Below, in pieces: positions 34,514 through 42,501 of a stretch of 64,000 bases of DNA. The stretch's first letter is position 1, and every line of letters starts with the position of its first letter. The notes under the pieces are model-generated. The model was not told where the DNA came from and ran no database searches. It saw nothing but the letters and a program-made list of their open reading frames with translations. The stretch spans positions 4,822,001 to 4,886,000 of the forward strand of contig NZ_CP088014.1 of the NCBI RefSeq assembly GCF_021044685.1, given 5' to 3'. The translations under genes and the position numbers were made by a program. The DNA is from Bradyrhizobium daqingense (GTDB lineage: Bacteria; Pseudomonadota; Alphaproteobacteria; Rhizobiales; Xanthobacteraceae).

Positions 34514-35197
34514 ATGGAAAGCGTGCGCATGCTCTCGACGCTCGGCCTGATGGGTGCGATGCGCAGCCTGTCCTCGGCCTTCGAGGCCAGGAGCGGCATC
34601 CATGTCGATGCCGATTTCGCGCCGACCCTGGCGCTGCTCAAGCGGCTGCGCGACGGCGAGGCCGCCGATCTCGTGATCCTCACGCGCGAGGGGCTCGACG
34701 AGATGCTTGGCGAGGGCCGCGTTGTCGCCGACGGTGCGGCTGATCTGGCGCGCTCCTTCGTTGGCGTCGCAGTGCGGGCAGGGCAGGCGCACCCCGATAT
34801 CGCCAGCGAAGCCGCGCTGCGCAAGACGCTGCTCGCGGCGCGGTCGGTCGCCTATTCGCGGCTCGGCGCCAGCGGCGTCTACTTCGCCCAGTTGATCGTG
34901 CGGATGGAAATTGCGGCCGAGGTCAATGCCAGGGCCACCATCGTGGAGCAGGGCTTCACGGCGGAGCGGCTCGTGAGCGGCCAGGCCGATCTCGCCGTGC
35001 AGCAGATCAGCGAGCTGAAGCAGGTCGGCGGCATCGAGGTGGTCGGCCCGATCCCGCATGATCTGCAGACGCCGGCGGTGTTCTCCGCCGGCCGCATGGC
35101 GAATGCGAAACACCCCGAAGCCGCCGAGCGGCTGCTGCGCTATCTGGCATCGCCTGATGTCGTGCCCGTGCTGCGTCAATCGGGACTCAAGCCTTGA
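34514..35197 (+). CDS. ModA-like substrate-binding domain protein without signal peptide
   Basis: 227 aa with the periplasmic binding protein type 2 pattern: ADLVILTREGLDEML, SVAYSRLGASGVYFAQLI, AERLVSGQADLAVQQISEL and a C-terminal SPDVVPVLRQSGLKP, as in molybdate-binding ModA-like proteins. There is no export signal, so it is probably cytosolic and could be a sensor or enzyme-like remnant. No ABC partner is adjacent. Starts ATG at 34514, 18 bases after the GrlR-like gene. Confidence 0.75.
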   Translation: MESVRMLSTLGLMGAMRSLSSAFEARSGIHVDADFAPTLALLKRLRDGEAADLVILTREGLDEMLGEGRVVADGAADLARSFVGVAVRAGQAHPDIASEAALRKTLLAARSVAYSRLGASGVYFAQLIVRMEIAAEVNARATIVEQGFTAERLVSGQADLAVQQISELKQVGGIEVVGPIPHDLQTPAVFSAGRMANAKHPEAAERLLRYLASPDVVPVLRQSGLKP

Positions 35198-35223
35198 ATT
35201 TGCCGGGGCGACGACGCAACGTG

Positions 35224-36051
35224 ATGCCCATGCGGACTTATCTCCTTGCCATCGCCTTCGCGCTCGCCGTACCCGCGGCTGCACAGGCGCAATCGGCCGA
35301 TCTCGTCCTCTGCGACCGGGTGGCGGCCGATCCCAGCGATCCCGACAAGCCGGCGGACGTGAAGGGGGTGACCGACATCGCTTCCTCCGACGTCGCGACG
35401 GCGATCAAATTCTGCAAGCAGGCCGCAGCATCCTCGCGGCGAGCGATGTTCGCGGTCGGCCGCGCCTATGCGGCCAACCGGCAAACGGCGGAGGCGATGG
35501 CGGCTTGGCGCAAGGCGGCCGACAAGGGATCGAGCGCGGCCATGGTCGAGCTCGGCGTTGCCTACGCCACCGGCTCCGGTGTTGCCAAGGACGAAGCGCA
35601 GGCGCGAAAGCTGTTCGAGAAGGCGGCGCAGGGCGGCAATCCCCGCGGCGTCAGTAATCTCGCGGCGCTCGGCGGCGCAGGCGGCAGCGCGCCCGCCGAT
35701 CCCGCGCAGGCGCGTGCGCTGCTCGGCAAAGCCGCCGAGACCAACGCGGAGGCGCAGTACCAGCTTGGCCTGATGCTCTCCGAGGGCACGGGCGGTACGA
35801 AGGACGACGCGGCGGCGCGCGCGCTGTTCGAGAAGGCGGCCACGCAAAACCATCCCGGCGCGCTGGAGCGGATGGGCGCCTTCGCGCAGGAAGGCCGCGG
35901 CGGGCCGAAGGACAGGGACGCGGCAAAGGCCTATTACGAGCGCGCTGCGGCGCTCGGCGATGAGGACGCCAAGAAGGCGCTGGAGCGCATTCGCTGTCCC
36001 TATGCGATCAAGGACAAGCAGGGCAAGCTCGTCACCACGCTGTGCTTCTAA
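35224..36051 (+). CDS. Exported Sel1-repeat protein
   Basis: 275 aa: signal peptide (MRTYLLAIAFALAVPAAAQA) then at least four Sel1 repeats of the G-x-A-x-A-x2-W/Y-x2-A-A type, for example AMAAWRKAADKGSSAAMVEL and RALFEKAATQNHPGALERM, with a C-terminal tail containing cysteines (IRCPYA, TTLCF). Sel1 proteins are contact scaffolds. ATG at 35224 or 35230 (MRTY), both in frame; a TTG at 35194 is unlikely. It converges with the next gene at a one-base gap. Confidence 0.8.
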   Translation: MPMRTYLLAIAFALAVPAAAQAQSADLVLCDRVAADPSDPDKPADVKGVTDIASSDVATAIKFCKQAAASSRRAMFAVGRAYAANRQTAEAMAAWRKAADKGSSAAMVELGVAYATGSGVAKDEAQARKLFEKAAQGGNPRGVSNLAALGGAGGSAPADPAQARALLGKAAETNAEAQYQLGLMLSEGTGGTKDDAAARALFEKAATQNHPGALERMGAFAQEGRGGPKDRDAAKAYYERAAALGDEDAKKALERIRCPYAIKDKQGKLVTTLCF

Positions 36052-36052
36052 C

Positions 36053-36511
36053 TCACTTCATGTAGTAGGCGAGATCGCTGCGGGCGTCGCGATAGGTGGT
36101 CTCGAGATAGTGCGGATATTTTCGCGCGGCCTGCGCGACCGCACGCACCACACAATCCCAGAAATCGGCGTTCAAGTCGAAGTGCTTGTTGTAGGCGTCC
36201 TCGAACTTGACGGCAGTGATGATGGCTTGCCGGATCGCCTGATCGTCGGCACGCGGGTGGGCGCGCTTCACATAGCCGAACATCGGCCCTTCATGGGCGT
36301 GGTCACGTTCGTAGCGATACTGGACGCCGAACTGCTCCATGGTGAGGCTGCGATTGACGCGGACCTCTTCGGCGGTGGGGCGGCCCGCGATCGTCTCCAG
36401 GCGGTAGCGCTGGCGCCAGAGCTCGTAAGCGGCATCGAGCAGCGGCTGCTTGGCGGCCTTTGCGATGATCGCGCTGAGCTCGTCTTCGGCTGATGGTTGC
36501 GGCTCGTCCAT
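36053..36511 (-). CDS. Uncharacterised helical protein
   Basis: 152 aa from the ATG at 36511 (MDEPQPSAEDELSA). Predicted mostly alpha-helical and charged, with FEDAYNKHFDLNADFWDCV and a tyrosine-rich end (YLETTYRDARSDLAYYMK). No family or active site is seen. The frame stays open to 36793; an upstream start would add a hydrophobic-looking leader, so the true start is uncertain. Confidence 0.5.
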   Translation of the reverse strand: MDEPQPSAEDELSAIIAKAAKQPLLDAAYELWRQRYRLETIAGRPTAEEVRVNRSLTMEQFGVQYRYERDHAHEGPMFGYVKRAHPRADDQAIRQAIITAVKFEDAYNKHFDLNADFWDCVVRAVAQAARKYPHYLETTYRDARSDLAYYMK

Positions 36512-36843
36512 GCTGCTTGGTCGCGCCCCCGCGCCGGCGGGTTCGAGCAGGCGGATCGGGTCACGCCTCTTGTGCGAGCTGGACGCGAAGGTCGAAAACA
36601 ACCCCATGCACAGTAGCCAAGTGCTTGAAGCTCCTAGGGTGCCGAGCGTGAGTTTCTTCCCGCTCGCAAACCTTCCCATGAAATGCTGATTTTGCGAAAT
36701 TCGCTTGATCCATCGAGCAATCAGGGGTAGAGTGGCATCATCGCGGCAAGCGTCCGACGAGCCGTCCTGCGCTGAAAAGCCGGTGGTGTCCATGCGGCGG
36801 CGATGCTAGGTAGCCCGCGATAGTTTTTCGGTTTTGCGGGTTC
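36512..36843. other. Intergenic stretch before the second GrlR-like gene
   Basis: 332 bases between divergent genes. No additional gene recognised; the upstream extension of the minus-strand frame runs through it. Promoters for both sides are expected, but no clear consensus was identified. Confidence 0.4.
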
Positions 36844-37554
36844 ATGGCGTTGCTTGACGGGCTCTACAAGGTTGAATACGGCGTCAACGATGCGGTCGGT
36901 CGCAGCATCATGTGCCTGCATGACGGCAAGATGCTGGGCGGGAATTCGGGCTTTGCCCACCTTGGCACCTATGTCGAGCGTGACGGCGAGGTCGTCGCCG
37001 AGGTGATCACTGAGCGGCACAATCTCGACCCCAACTACAAGCCGCTGATGGGGGCGGATGTCGCCACGATCGGGGCGCGCGGCCGGCTGGTGGGAAACGA
37101 GATACGTCTCCAGGGCGGCGCGAACACGATGCCGGGCGCGCCTTTCTGGGCCAATTTCACGCGGCTCGATGACGGAGCCCTGCCGCCACGCGGCACGATC
37201 GGGCAGGGCGGCATCGCCAACGGGCTCTACGGGATGGGCCTGCGCGCGCTCGATGGTGTCGAGGCAGGCCTCTCCGGCGTCATGCTGCTGATCGACGGCC
37301 GTATTCTCGGCGGCGATGCGTTCTTCTACTATCTCGGCTCGTACTCATCCGCGGACGGCCGCTGGAAGGGCGAGATGCTCAACCAGGAGCACACGCCTGC
37401 GAAAGGCGAGAACCCAGTCTTCGGCGGCTTCGAGGTCGGGATCGGCTTCTCCGGCACCTGCACGGCCGACAGCGGCGAGCTCGAAGGCATCGCGCTGGCC
37501 GGGAAGCGGAGCTTACGGCTTGCGGCGTCGCTCAAGCTGATGCGACGGGCGTAG
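36844..37554 (+). CDS. GrlR-like protein, two-module (paralogue 2)
   Basis: 236 aa with the same duplicated architecture as the gene at 33794: GLYKVEYGVNDAVGRSIM with MLGGNSGFAHLGTY at the N-terminus and GLYGMGLRALDGVEAGLSG with ILGGDAFFYYLGSY in the second half, then NQEHTPAKGENPVFGGFEVGIGFSG. The two paralogues are clearly homologous but not recent copies. The 3' end (from 37463) and nine bases past the stop are repeated at 38805-38902 beyond the outer-membrane protein gene. Confidence 0.75.
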   Translation: MALLDGLYKVEYGVNDAVGRSIMCLHDGKMLGGNSGFAHLGTYVERDGEVVAEVITERHNLDPNYKPLMGADVATIGARGRLVGNEIRLQGGANTMPGAPFWANFTRLDDGALPPRGTIGQGGIANGLYGMGLRALDGVEAGLSGVMLLIDGRILGGDAFFYYLGSYSSADGRWKGEMLNQEHTPAKGENPVFGGFEVGIGFSGTCTADSGELEGIALAGKRSLRLAASLKLMRRA

Positions 37555-37563
37555 TTACTGACA
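37463..37563 (+). repeat. Direct repeat, left copy (3' end of the GrlR-like gene)
   Basis: 101 bases covering the last 30 codons of paralogue 2, its stop and nine following bases (TTACTGACA). It recurs 1.34 kb on at 38805-38902 with one codon (three bases) missing and three substitutions, all at synonymous third positions. Confidence 0.9.
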
Positions 37564-37779
37564 TTCCGTCACGTCTACTCTCAGAAGGCGGCATTCAAGG
37601 GAAAGCGCGGTAAATGCTCGTACGCTGCAGCCGGTTTCTTTCGCAATTCTGAAATGTTGAAATCGGCGAGCGCCTTTCCAGTTTTCTCGGCAGATTGTGT
37701 GAGGTTCAGCCGAGTCGAATGCTTTATTTAGCTCGTCGGCGAGTTGCGAAGGAATGATGGGCCGGTAAATCTCGGTCAC
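37555..37779 (-). CDS. Possible small protein, weak support
   Basis: 74 aa open frame (MTEIYRPIIPSQLADELNKAF ...) with a plausible mix of residues, cysteines in HTICREN and ETGCSV, but no ribosome site of note and no family. Its 3' end lies inside the direct repeat downstream of the GrlR-like gene. It could be a gene carried on the repeat-flanked segment or an accidental frame. Confidence 0.3.
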   Translation of the reverse strand: MTEIYRPIIPSQLADELNKAFDSAEPHTICRENWKGARRFQHFRIAKETGCSVRAFTALSLECRLLRVDVTECQ

Positions 37780-37797
37780 CTGAGCCTCTCAAAGCAT

Positions 37798-37822
37798 AAG
37801 GCCGGCTCAAAGAGCCGGCCTT
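37798..37822. terminator. Hairpin terminator downstream of the omp gene
   Basis: Perfect 11-bp stem AAGGCCGGCTC / GAGCCGGCCTT with a three-base loop, 20 bases past the stop of the minus-strand omp gene. The U-tract is weak in both directions. Confidence 0.7.
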
Positions 37823-37842
37823 TGTTCGTTGGTGGAAGCTAA

Positions 37843-38619
37843 TCAGTACCTTGCGGCGATCGGAGCGCCAAAACCACCAAAGCGGTAGTTCACGCGAACC
37901 AGAGCCAGATCAACATCCTGTCCCACACGAGCAGTCCCGAAGACGGGACCAGCCGGTGTGGTGAAAACCGTGTCATGGTCGTCCAGGAATATATGATTAT
38001 ACTCGAAGCCGACCGACCAGTTCGGAGCAAAGCCGAACTCGATGCCAGCGCCCACGGTGGCACCCCAGCGCGTGTCGCGTGCTGAGGCCAGGAGCGTGCC
38101 GGCACCAACGAAGCCAGGCGGAATGTAGCTGTCGTAACGATTGCCAACTACCGCTGCACCGCCCTTAACGTAGAGCAGGACGTTGTTCCAGGCGTAGCCC
38201 AATTGGCCGGTAATCAACCCAAACGAATCGATGCGGGTGTGATTGTCGGCGCCCGTGAAAAGGCCAATGTTGCTGCCTTCGAAGTCGGCCCAGTTGCCCT
38301 GGCCTTCGACACCGAAGACCCAGTTGGCTGATTGCCAGCGGTACCCGATCTGGCCACCGACCGTTCCGCCGCTGGCGTCATGGCAACCCTCGGCCGCAGC
38401 CGGCACGACCGGAACAACGCCAACCGCCACGATATCCGCGCAAGTACGCGAAGAGCCCCAACCGCCGTTGGCGCCAATGTAGAAACCGCTCCAGTCGTAG
38501 ATAGTGGCTACCATTGGCGGAGCCTTGGTCATTGGACGAGCGGCCAAGTCCGCCGCACTGGCGGGAGCCGCCAGACTTAGAACCAGAGCACCGGCCGTAG
38601 CTGCAAAGAGCATTTTCAT
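37843..38619 (-). CDS. Outer-membrane beta-barrel protein (RopB/Omp25-like)
   Basis: 258 aa: signal peptide MKMLFAATAGALVLSLAAPA to SAADLA, the family start WSGFYIGANGGWG at about residue 40, alternating beta-strand sequence such as GGQIGYRWQ, GQLGYAWNN and SVGFEYNHIF, and an aromatic C-terminus VRVNYRFGG ... APIAARY. Rhizobial genomes hold many such small porins. ATG at 38619 preceded by GGGGAGACACTCGA. The gene is enclosed by a direct repeat of the neighbouring GrlR-like gene's 3' end. Confidence 0.87.
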   Translation of the reverse strand: MKMLFAATAGALVLSLAAPASAADLAARPMTKAPPMVATIYDWSGFYIGANGGWGSSRTCADIVAVGVVPVVPAAAEGCHDASGGTVGGQIGYRWQSANWVFGVEGQGNWADFEGSNIGLFTGADNHTRIDSFGLITGQLGYAWNNVLLYVKGGAAVVGNRYDSYIPPGFVGAGTLLASARDTRWGATVGAGIEFGFAPNWSVGFEYNHIFLDDHDTVFTTPAGPVFGTARVGQDVDLALVRVNYRFGGFGAPIAARY

Positions 38620-38804
38620 TCGAGTGTCTCCCCAGACTAACGAGTTCAAAAAAGGCACGATTCGCCCACCTGCCGGGGAGAGAGTACTGGCTCGCCTTAG
38701 AATTGCTGTAGCCGCACTACAACACCTGCCGCCAAAGCGGCGGGAAAGTCCCGTTAAATTAATCAGTTACATGGAACTCAATGCACGCTACCGTGCATCT
38801 AGGG

Positions 38805-38902
38805 CGGCCGACAGCGAGCTCGAAGGCATCGCGCTCGCCGGCAAGCGGAGCTTACGGCTCGCGGCGTCGCTCAAGCTGATGCGACGGGCGTAGTTACTGA
38901 CA
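38805..38902 (+). pseudogene. Displaced 3' fragment of a GrlR-like gene (right direct-repeat copy)
   Basis: 98 bases encoding the last 29 residues of a GrlR-like protein (ADSELEGIALAGKRSLRL ... LMRRA), its stop and nine following bases, with no upstream domains: the sequence before 38805 has no GrlR likeness. Compared with 37463-37563 there is one whole-codon deletion and three synonymous third-base changes (CTG/CTC, GGG/GGC, CTT/CTC), so it stems from an allele that was under coding selection, not from a recent copy of the adjacent gene. Confidence 0.85.
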
Positions 38903-38979
38903 ATTCGAAGTTCGTATTCCCTTGAACGTGGACCTCCGATTGCATCTTGGCCCTTCATAAGGGCAATCCTTGGAGTCCC

Positions 38980-40020
38980 TCACGCGCAACGCCCGCCGCG
39001 AACGACCAGCTCGCGATACTGGCTTTCATACTCCGTTGCCATCCGGCTCGCGAGGAAGCGCTCCTCGAAACGGGCGCGCACCTTTCTTCTATCCAGCCGG
39101 ACGACTTCCTTGACGGCTTCGATCGCCTGCTCCTCGCCATCCACGATGAAGCCCGTGACGTCGTCCTCGACGACTTCCGGCACTGATCCGGAGCGGTAGG
39201 CGATCACAGGGGTCCCGCACGCCATCGCCTCGATCATGACGAGACCAAAGGGCTCGGGCCAATCGATCGGAAACAGCAGGGCGGCGGCACCGTCGAGGAA
39301 AGGCTGCTTCTGGACCTCGTCTACCTCGCCGACGAGCTGGATATTGTGGCCGTCGATCTCCGGCTCGAGCTTCTTCTTGAAGTACGCTGTCTCCCCACGA
39401 GGTATCTTGGCCGCGATTCGCAACGGCATCCGGACTGCGCGCGCGATGCGTATCGCAGCTTCCGGCCCTTTCTCAGCGGTGAGCCGGCCGAGGAACGCCA
39501 AGTACGAACCGTTTTCGTACGAGGGGCGAAACAGGTCCCTTGGCAGCCCGTGCGGAATGGTCGCGATCCAGTTCGCATCGGGAAGCGGACGGCGCTGGTT
39601 GGCGGAGATGGAGACGAAAGGGGCCTGGGGGAAAGTCCCGATCACGTTGGACAAGCCTTGAAGGTCGAGACGGCCGTGCATGGTCGTTAGAAACGGCACG
39701 CCGGTCCGGCTCAGCACCGGCAGTGGCAACCAGTCGACATGGGAATGAATGACGTCGAAGTCGCGCGCGCGCCGGGCAATGGCCTCGATCATCATTGCGC
39801 TGGCGGCGTTCGGATCGACGCCTCTCCGTCCCAACCGCAGTGCGCGCGGCCACACCGCGTGAAGCTTGGCCCTCGTGCTTGAGTCGCCGCTTGCAAACAG
39901 GGTTACGTCGTGTCCGAGGTCGACCAGCTCGTCGACCAGCCAGGCAATCACCCGCTCCGTTCCGCCGTAGAGCTTTGGCGGAACGCATTCGGCCAACGGG
40001 GCAAGCTGGGCTATTCGCAT
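38980..40020 (-). CDS. Glycosyltransferase family 4
   Basis: 346-residue GT-B retaining glycosyltransferase. MRIAQLAPLAECVPPKLYGGTERV is the GT4 N-terminus; the donor-site region PEPFGLVMIEAMACGTPVIAYRSGSVPEVV (about 268-297) has the EX7E motif. FDVIHSHVDWLPLPVL also matches. It probably builds a surface or storage glycan; no partner genes for a full pathway are near. ATG at 40020 lies four bases after the stop of a small membrane-protein gene, so it ends a three-gene unit. Confidence 0.9.
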   Translation of the reverse strand: MRIAQLAPLAECVPPKLYGGTERVIAWLVDELVDLGHDVTLFASGDSSTRAKLHAVWPRALRLGRRGVDPNAASAMMIEAIARRARDFDVIHSHVDWLPLPVLSRTGVPFLTTMHGRLDLQGLSNVIGTFPQAPFVSISANQRRPLPDANWIATIPHGLPRDLFRPSYENGSYLAFLGRLTAEKGPEAAIRIARAVRMPLRIAAKIPRGETAYFKKKLEPEIDGHNIQLVGEVDEVQKQPFLDGAAALLFPIDWPEPFGLVMIEAMACGTPVIAYRSGSVPEVVEDDVTGFIVDGEEQAIEAVKEVVRLDRRKVRARFEERFLASRMATEYESQYRELVVRGGRCA

Positions 40021-40024
40021 CGAA

Positions 40025-40159
40025 CTAGGCCCCGAATGCGATGCGCAAGCTGATCACGATGACGGCGGAGATGAGAGAAGAAATTGCGAGCAGCGTCCAA
40101 CTCGGCCTTGTGCTCTGGCTGGCCACGCGTGCGACGAGCAATTTCATGCTCGTCAGCAT
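40025..40159 (-). CDS. Small membrane protein, 44 aa
   Basis: MLTSMKLLVARVASQSTRPSWTLLAISSLISAVIVISLRIAFGA-type sequence of 44 residues: a basic N-terminal part then one transmembrane helix (about 22-40). Its ATG overlaps the stop of the preceding 69-aa gene (ATGCTGA), and the glycosyltransferase starts four bases after its stop. Tight coupling is the main evidence that it is real. Function unknown. Confidence 0.55.
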   Translation of the reverse strand: MLTSMKLLVARVASQSTRPSWTLLAISSLISAVIVISLRIAFGA

Positions 40160-40362
40160 TCGTCGCGGGGAAGCCGCTTCAGGTAAGCAATCCCGAAGCT
40201 GGCGAGCTCTTCGGTATCGCTCTCGCGCTCTTCGCACCTCCTCTGCAGATGCCACTCCAGCAGGCCGCGCCGGCCGTCATGAGCGTCGACATCGGGGTGG
40301 CATGCCCGATACACCGTCCACGCGGTCTCCGTGGCGTTCTTCAAGACGGCTTCATCGACCAT
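40153..40362 (-). CDS. Small soluble protein, 69 aa
   Basis: 69 aa (MVDEAVLKNATETAWTVYRA ...), rich in charged residues with CHPDVDAHDGRR and a C-terminal KRLPRDEC. GGAGAG lies ten bases before the ATG. First gene of a coupled unit with a 44-aa membrane protein and a GT4 glycosyltransferase. No family recognised. Confidence 0.6.
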   Translation of the reverse strand: MVDEAVLKNATETAWTVYRACHPDVDAHDGRRGLLEWHLQRRCEERESDTEELASFGIAYLKRLPRDEC

Positions 40363-40558
40363 GCTTACTCTCCGGGGACCAACTCGGTTGCTGCCAACTC
40401 ATGGCACCCCCCGAAAGTTTCCAGTTTTTCCCGAGATTAGACGAAGAGAGGAGATCTGTCGCAACGTTCGCAGGGCCGCGTGACGCGGGCGATTGTGAAA
40501 TCTCCTAAAGGTGGGTGAAAATGATGACGTCGGCAAATTGACGTCTGCTCATTCAAAT

Positions 40559-40768
40559 TCAGGTGTGTGCGTTCATGTGTTGCCGGGTCAGGGCCCGCTC
40601 CCAATCGCTGAAGTCGTAGTCGCCAATCCAACGGAGCACAACGTCGTCGCACAGGCGGCAACGAAATGATTTTGCCTGTTTGACGAAAGCTCGAGATTGA
40701 AGGGCTACGTAGGCTTCACCGCACTTCGTGCAGGCATAAATGACCTTTTTCGCAATCGTCTCTGTCAT
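40559..40768 (-). CDS. Small zinc-ribbon-like protein, 69 aa
   Basis: 69 aa with CTKC (13-16) and CRLC (37-40), two C-x2-C pairs 20 residues apart, the layout of a zinc ribbon, followed by an acidic and aromatic tail (WIGDYDFSDWERAL). Possibly DNA- or protein-binding. ATG at 40768 with GAG upstream. No operon partner in 196 bases downstream. Confidence 0.65.
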   Translation of the reverse strand: MTETIAKKVIYACTKCGEAYVALQSRAFVKQAKSFRCRLCDDVVLRWIGDYDFSDWERALTRQHMNAHT

Positions 40769-40800
40769 GGCTGATCTCTAGGCAAGTCAGCGGCTGCAGC

Positions 40801-40839
40801 AAAAAGGCCCCAACTTCACGTGGCGGCGAAGCTGGGGCC
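40801..40839 (-). terminator. Intrinsic terminator of the small Tat-type protein gene
   Basis: Reading the minus strand: GGCCCCAGCTTC, a ten-base loop, GAAGTTGGGGCC (one mismatch), then TTTTT. It lies 104 bases after the stop of the gene at 40944-41156. The stem resembles one at 42998-43032. Confidence 0.8.
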
Positions 40840-40943
40840 CGTTCAAGCTGCCTTGGGGGGAAGGCAACTATTGGCCCAGGAGACAGGGCAACGGAGAAAC
40901 TGGGAGATCCGGCTAGCGTTCCACGCTTTTCGCGCTACAGCGC

Positions 40944-41156
40944 TCAGCGGCCTATATCTGTCTTCCCATTGGGGCTGCCGTCGCCGCCGCCATTACCCTT
41001 GCCATTGTTGCCGGCTGCTCCGCCGCCCGACTTCGCAATCGCATCTGACGTGAGGGACGTCGATAGCAGGAGCGTCATCGCTGGAGGCGTCACGGCGGCG
41101 AACCGTCCGCAAGTCTTCAAGAACTCGCGGCGATCATCATCTGTCGATCTCTTCAT
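40944..41156 (-). CDS. Small twin-arginine-signal protein, 70 aa
   Basis: 70 aa: MKRSTDDDRREFLKTCGRFAAV with the Tat motif RREFLK, a hydrophobic stretch to about residue 45 (TPPAMTLLLSTSLTSDAIA), then a mature tail of only about 25 residues rich in Gly and Asn (KSGGGAAGNNGKGNGGGDGS). A Tat signal on such a small tail is unusual. GGGAG precedes the ATG at 41156. Function unknown; followed by a terminator. Confidence 0.65.
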   Translation of the reverse strand: MKRSTDDDRREFLKTCGRFAAVTPPAMTLLLSTSLTSDAIAKSGGGAAGNNGKGNGGGDGSPNGKTDIGR

Positions 41157-41378
41157 CGCATTTACTCCCGGTTTCTGGGAATTTAACCGCTGGCCCTGGG
41201 CATTTAACTCCGCGTTCGGAATCAAATCAATTAATATTATTCGGTTCCATATCGCCGATCATCATTAAATTAGTGCGGCGCAACGTGCTGAATGTAAGTG
41301 CGTACCCCTGCCGAATTTGCCAAAATATCCCGGTAGCCCAGAGCCGGGTCATCTCTAAAAATAAAAAGGGGGCCGACG

Positions 41379-41597
41379 ATGTATGCCTTCCGCTGCGCAC
41401 ATGACGTTGCACTCCTCCATGAACGATTCGAAGTGCTCACCTCCCAACTGGCTGAGCTGGAAGAATTGAGGATGCGAGTGCTTATGGCTGAGCAGTTGAT
41501 GAAGAGCACCAGAGCAGACCGTATGGCGAAGCGGCTAAGGTCCGCTGGCCGCGAATGGCACGGGGCGGCAACCGGCGCTATCCGACGCTGCAATTGA
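41379..41597 (+). CDS. Small helical protein, 72 aa
   Basis: 72 aa with a coiled-coil-like centre (LLHERFEVLTSQLAELEELRM RVLMAEQL) and a basic end. AAGGGGG lies seven bases upstream of the ATG. No family known. Plausible but not certain. Confidence 0.5.
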   Translation: MYAFRCAHDVALLHERFEVLTSQLAELEELRMRVLMAEQLMKSTRADRMAKRLRSAGREWHGAATGAIRRCN

Positions 41598-41904
41598 GCG
41601 GGCTTGGTCGCTCTCGGCGTCGGCCCGCGAGATGGCGCTTCCCACATGCTGCGAGGGCCTTGTAGGAGCCACGATCCTCTAGTCGGCGGGCGACCTGTTT
41701 CCGTTTTCGTCGTTGGCCGCAGCAGATTCCATGTTGCCATGCGCGGACACGGACGGCTGCTTCGCTACGCCTGAGCGTAGGAGCGATCTCTTCGGGGGCG
41801 GCTGCCGGGCTCGGCCGTCGCCTTGCGTGCGCGCCCTGAGAGCGCAGCAATGCTACGTGCTTGCTGTTGGAAGCAAGCCTCGGCCGACACGGCGTGGCGG
41901 CCAC
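41598..41904. other. Intergenic stretch, nothing recognised
   Basis: 307 bases between convergent small genes. Frames on both strands are arginine-rich and lack ribosome sites; no repeat or hairpin of note. Confidence 0.4.
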
Positions 41905-42009
41905 TTACGATTGAGGCGTCTGCGTTCGGCGTTTCGCCGCCTTCAGCTCAAAGAGAGAAATCACTGCTCCGATTAACGCGCAACCAATGACTGCCATCAA
42001 CAAGATCAT
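41905..42009 (-). CDS. Very small membrane protein, 34 aa
   Basis: 34 aa: MILLMAVIGCALIGAVISLF forms one membrane helix, followed by a basic tail (ELKAAKRRTQTPQS), which predicts a cytosolic C-terminus. The ATG comes one base after the stop of the 60-aa gene upstream, so the two are translationally coupled. Function unknown. Confidence 0.5.
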   Translation of the reverse strand: MILLMAVIGCALIGAVISLFELKAAKRRTQTPQS

Positions 42010-42010
42010 C

Positions 42011-42193
42011 TCAAGCACGCGTTTCGGTTCGATTCGCAATCGCCTTTTCAACTTCCCCCGCGAGAGTGTTGAGGTGTTCGGCCAATCGGTCGAATAGTTC
42101 GCGCTTGTGAGGCGCGGTAGCAAGATCCCGAATGAGCGCACACTCAGCGGCCTCCGCCCTCAGCTTTTCCGCCTGCGCTTGCATGTCCTTCAT
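42011..42193 (-). CDS. Small coiled-coil protein, 60 aa
   Basis: 60 aa, almost wholly helical and charged: MQAQAEKLRAEAAECALIRD, LFDRLAEHLNTLAGEVEKAI. Small proteins of this kind are frequent in Bradyrhizobium and have no assigned function. Coupled to the 34-aa membrane protein gene. Confidence 0.6.
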   Translation of the reverse strand: MKDMQAQAEKLRAEAAECALIRDLATAPHKRELFDRLAEHLNTLAGEVEKAIANRTETRA

Positions 42194-42501
42194 GACGTTT
42201 CCCGGTGTCGCGTCGTCAGCGAGGTTTGAAGGTTTGCATGTTTTTCCCTGCCGCGCTACGGCGTCGAGTTGGCTCAGGCGTAAGGAGCAGAACAGCCGAG
42301 CCTGTCGGGGAGTACAAATAGATTAGCCCTGCTGGTTCCGGGGTAGGGCAGGGTCACAAACCCGGCCGGAAGTAGCACCGTATGACTTTCGACATATGGC
42401 CGTAGCCGAGCCAGAACATCAAAATTCAAGAATCGATTGCGAAGAGACTTAGCTGGTAACCCCGGCCAATCTCGGTTTCTTGGCGGCGTGGAGGTGCTTG
42501 T
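42194..42501. other. Intergenic stretch between divergent small genes
   Basis: 308 bases with no recognised gene; a minus-strand frame from 42606 runs through it but has no family likeness. Likely holds divergent promoters. Confidence 0.4.

Noticed and set aside
33794..37554. Type III secretion locus suggested by GrlR likeness
   Set aside because: No secretion ATPase, needle, translocon or chaperone gene lies anywhere in the window.
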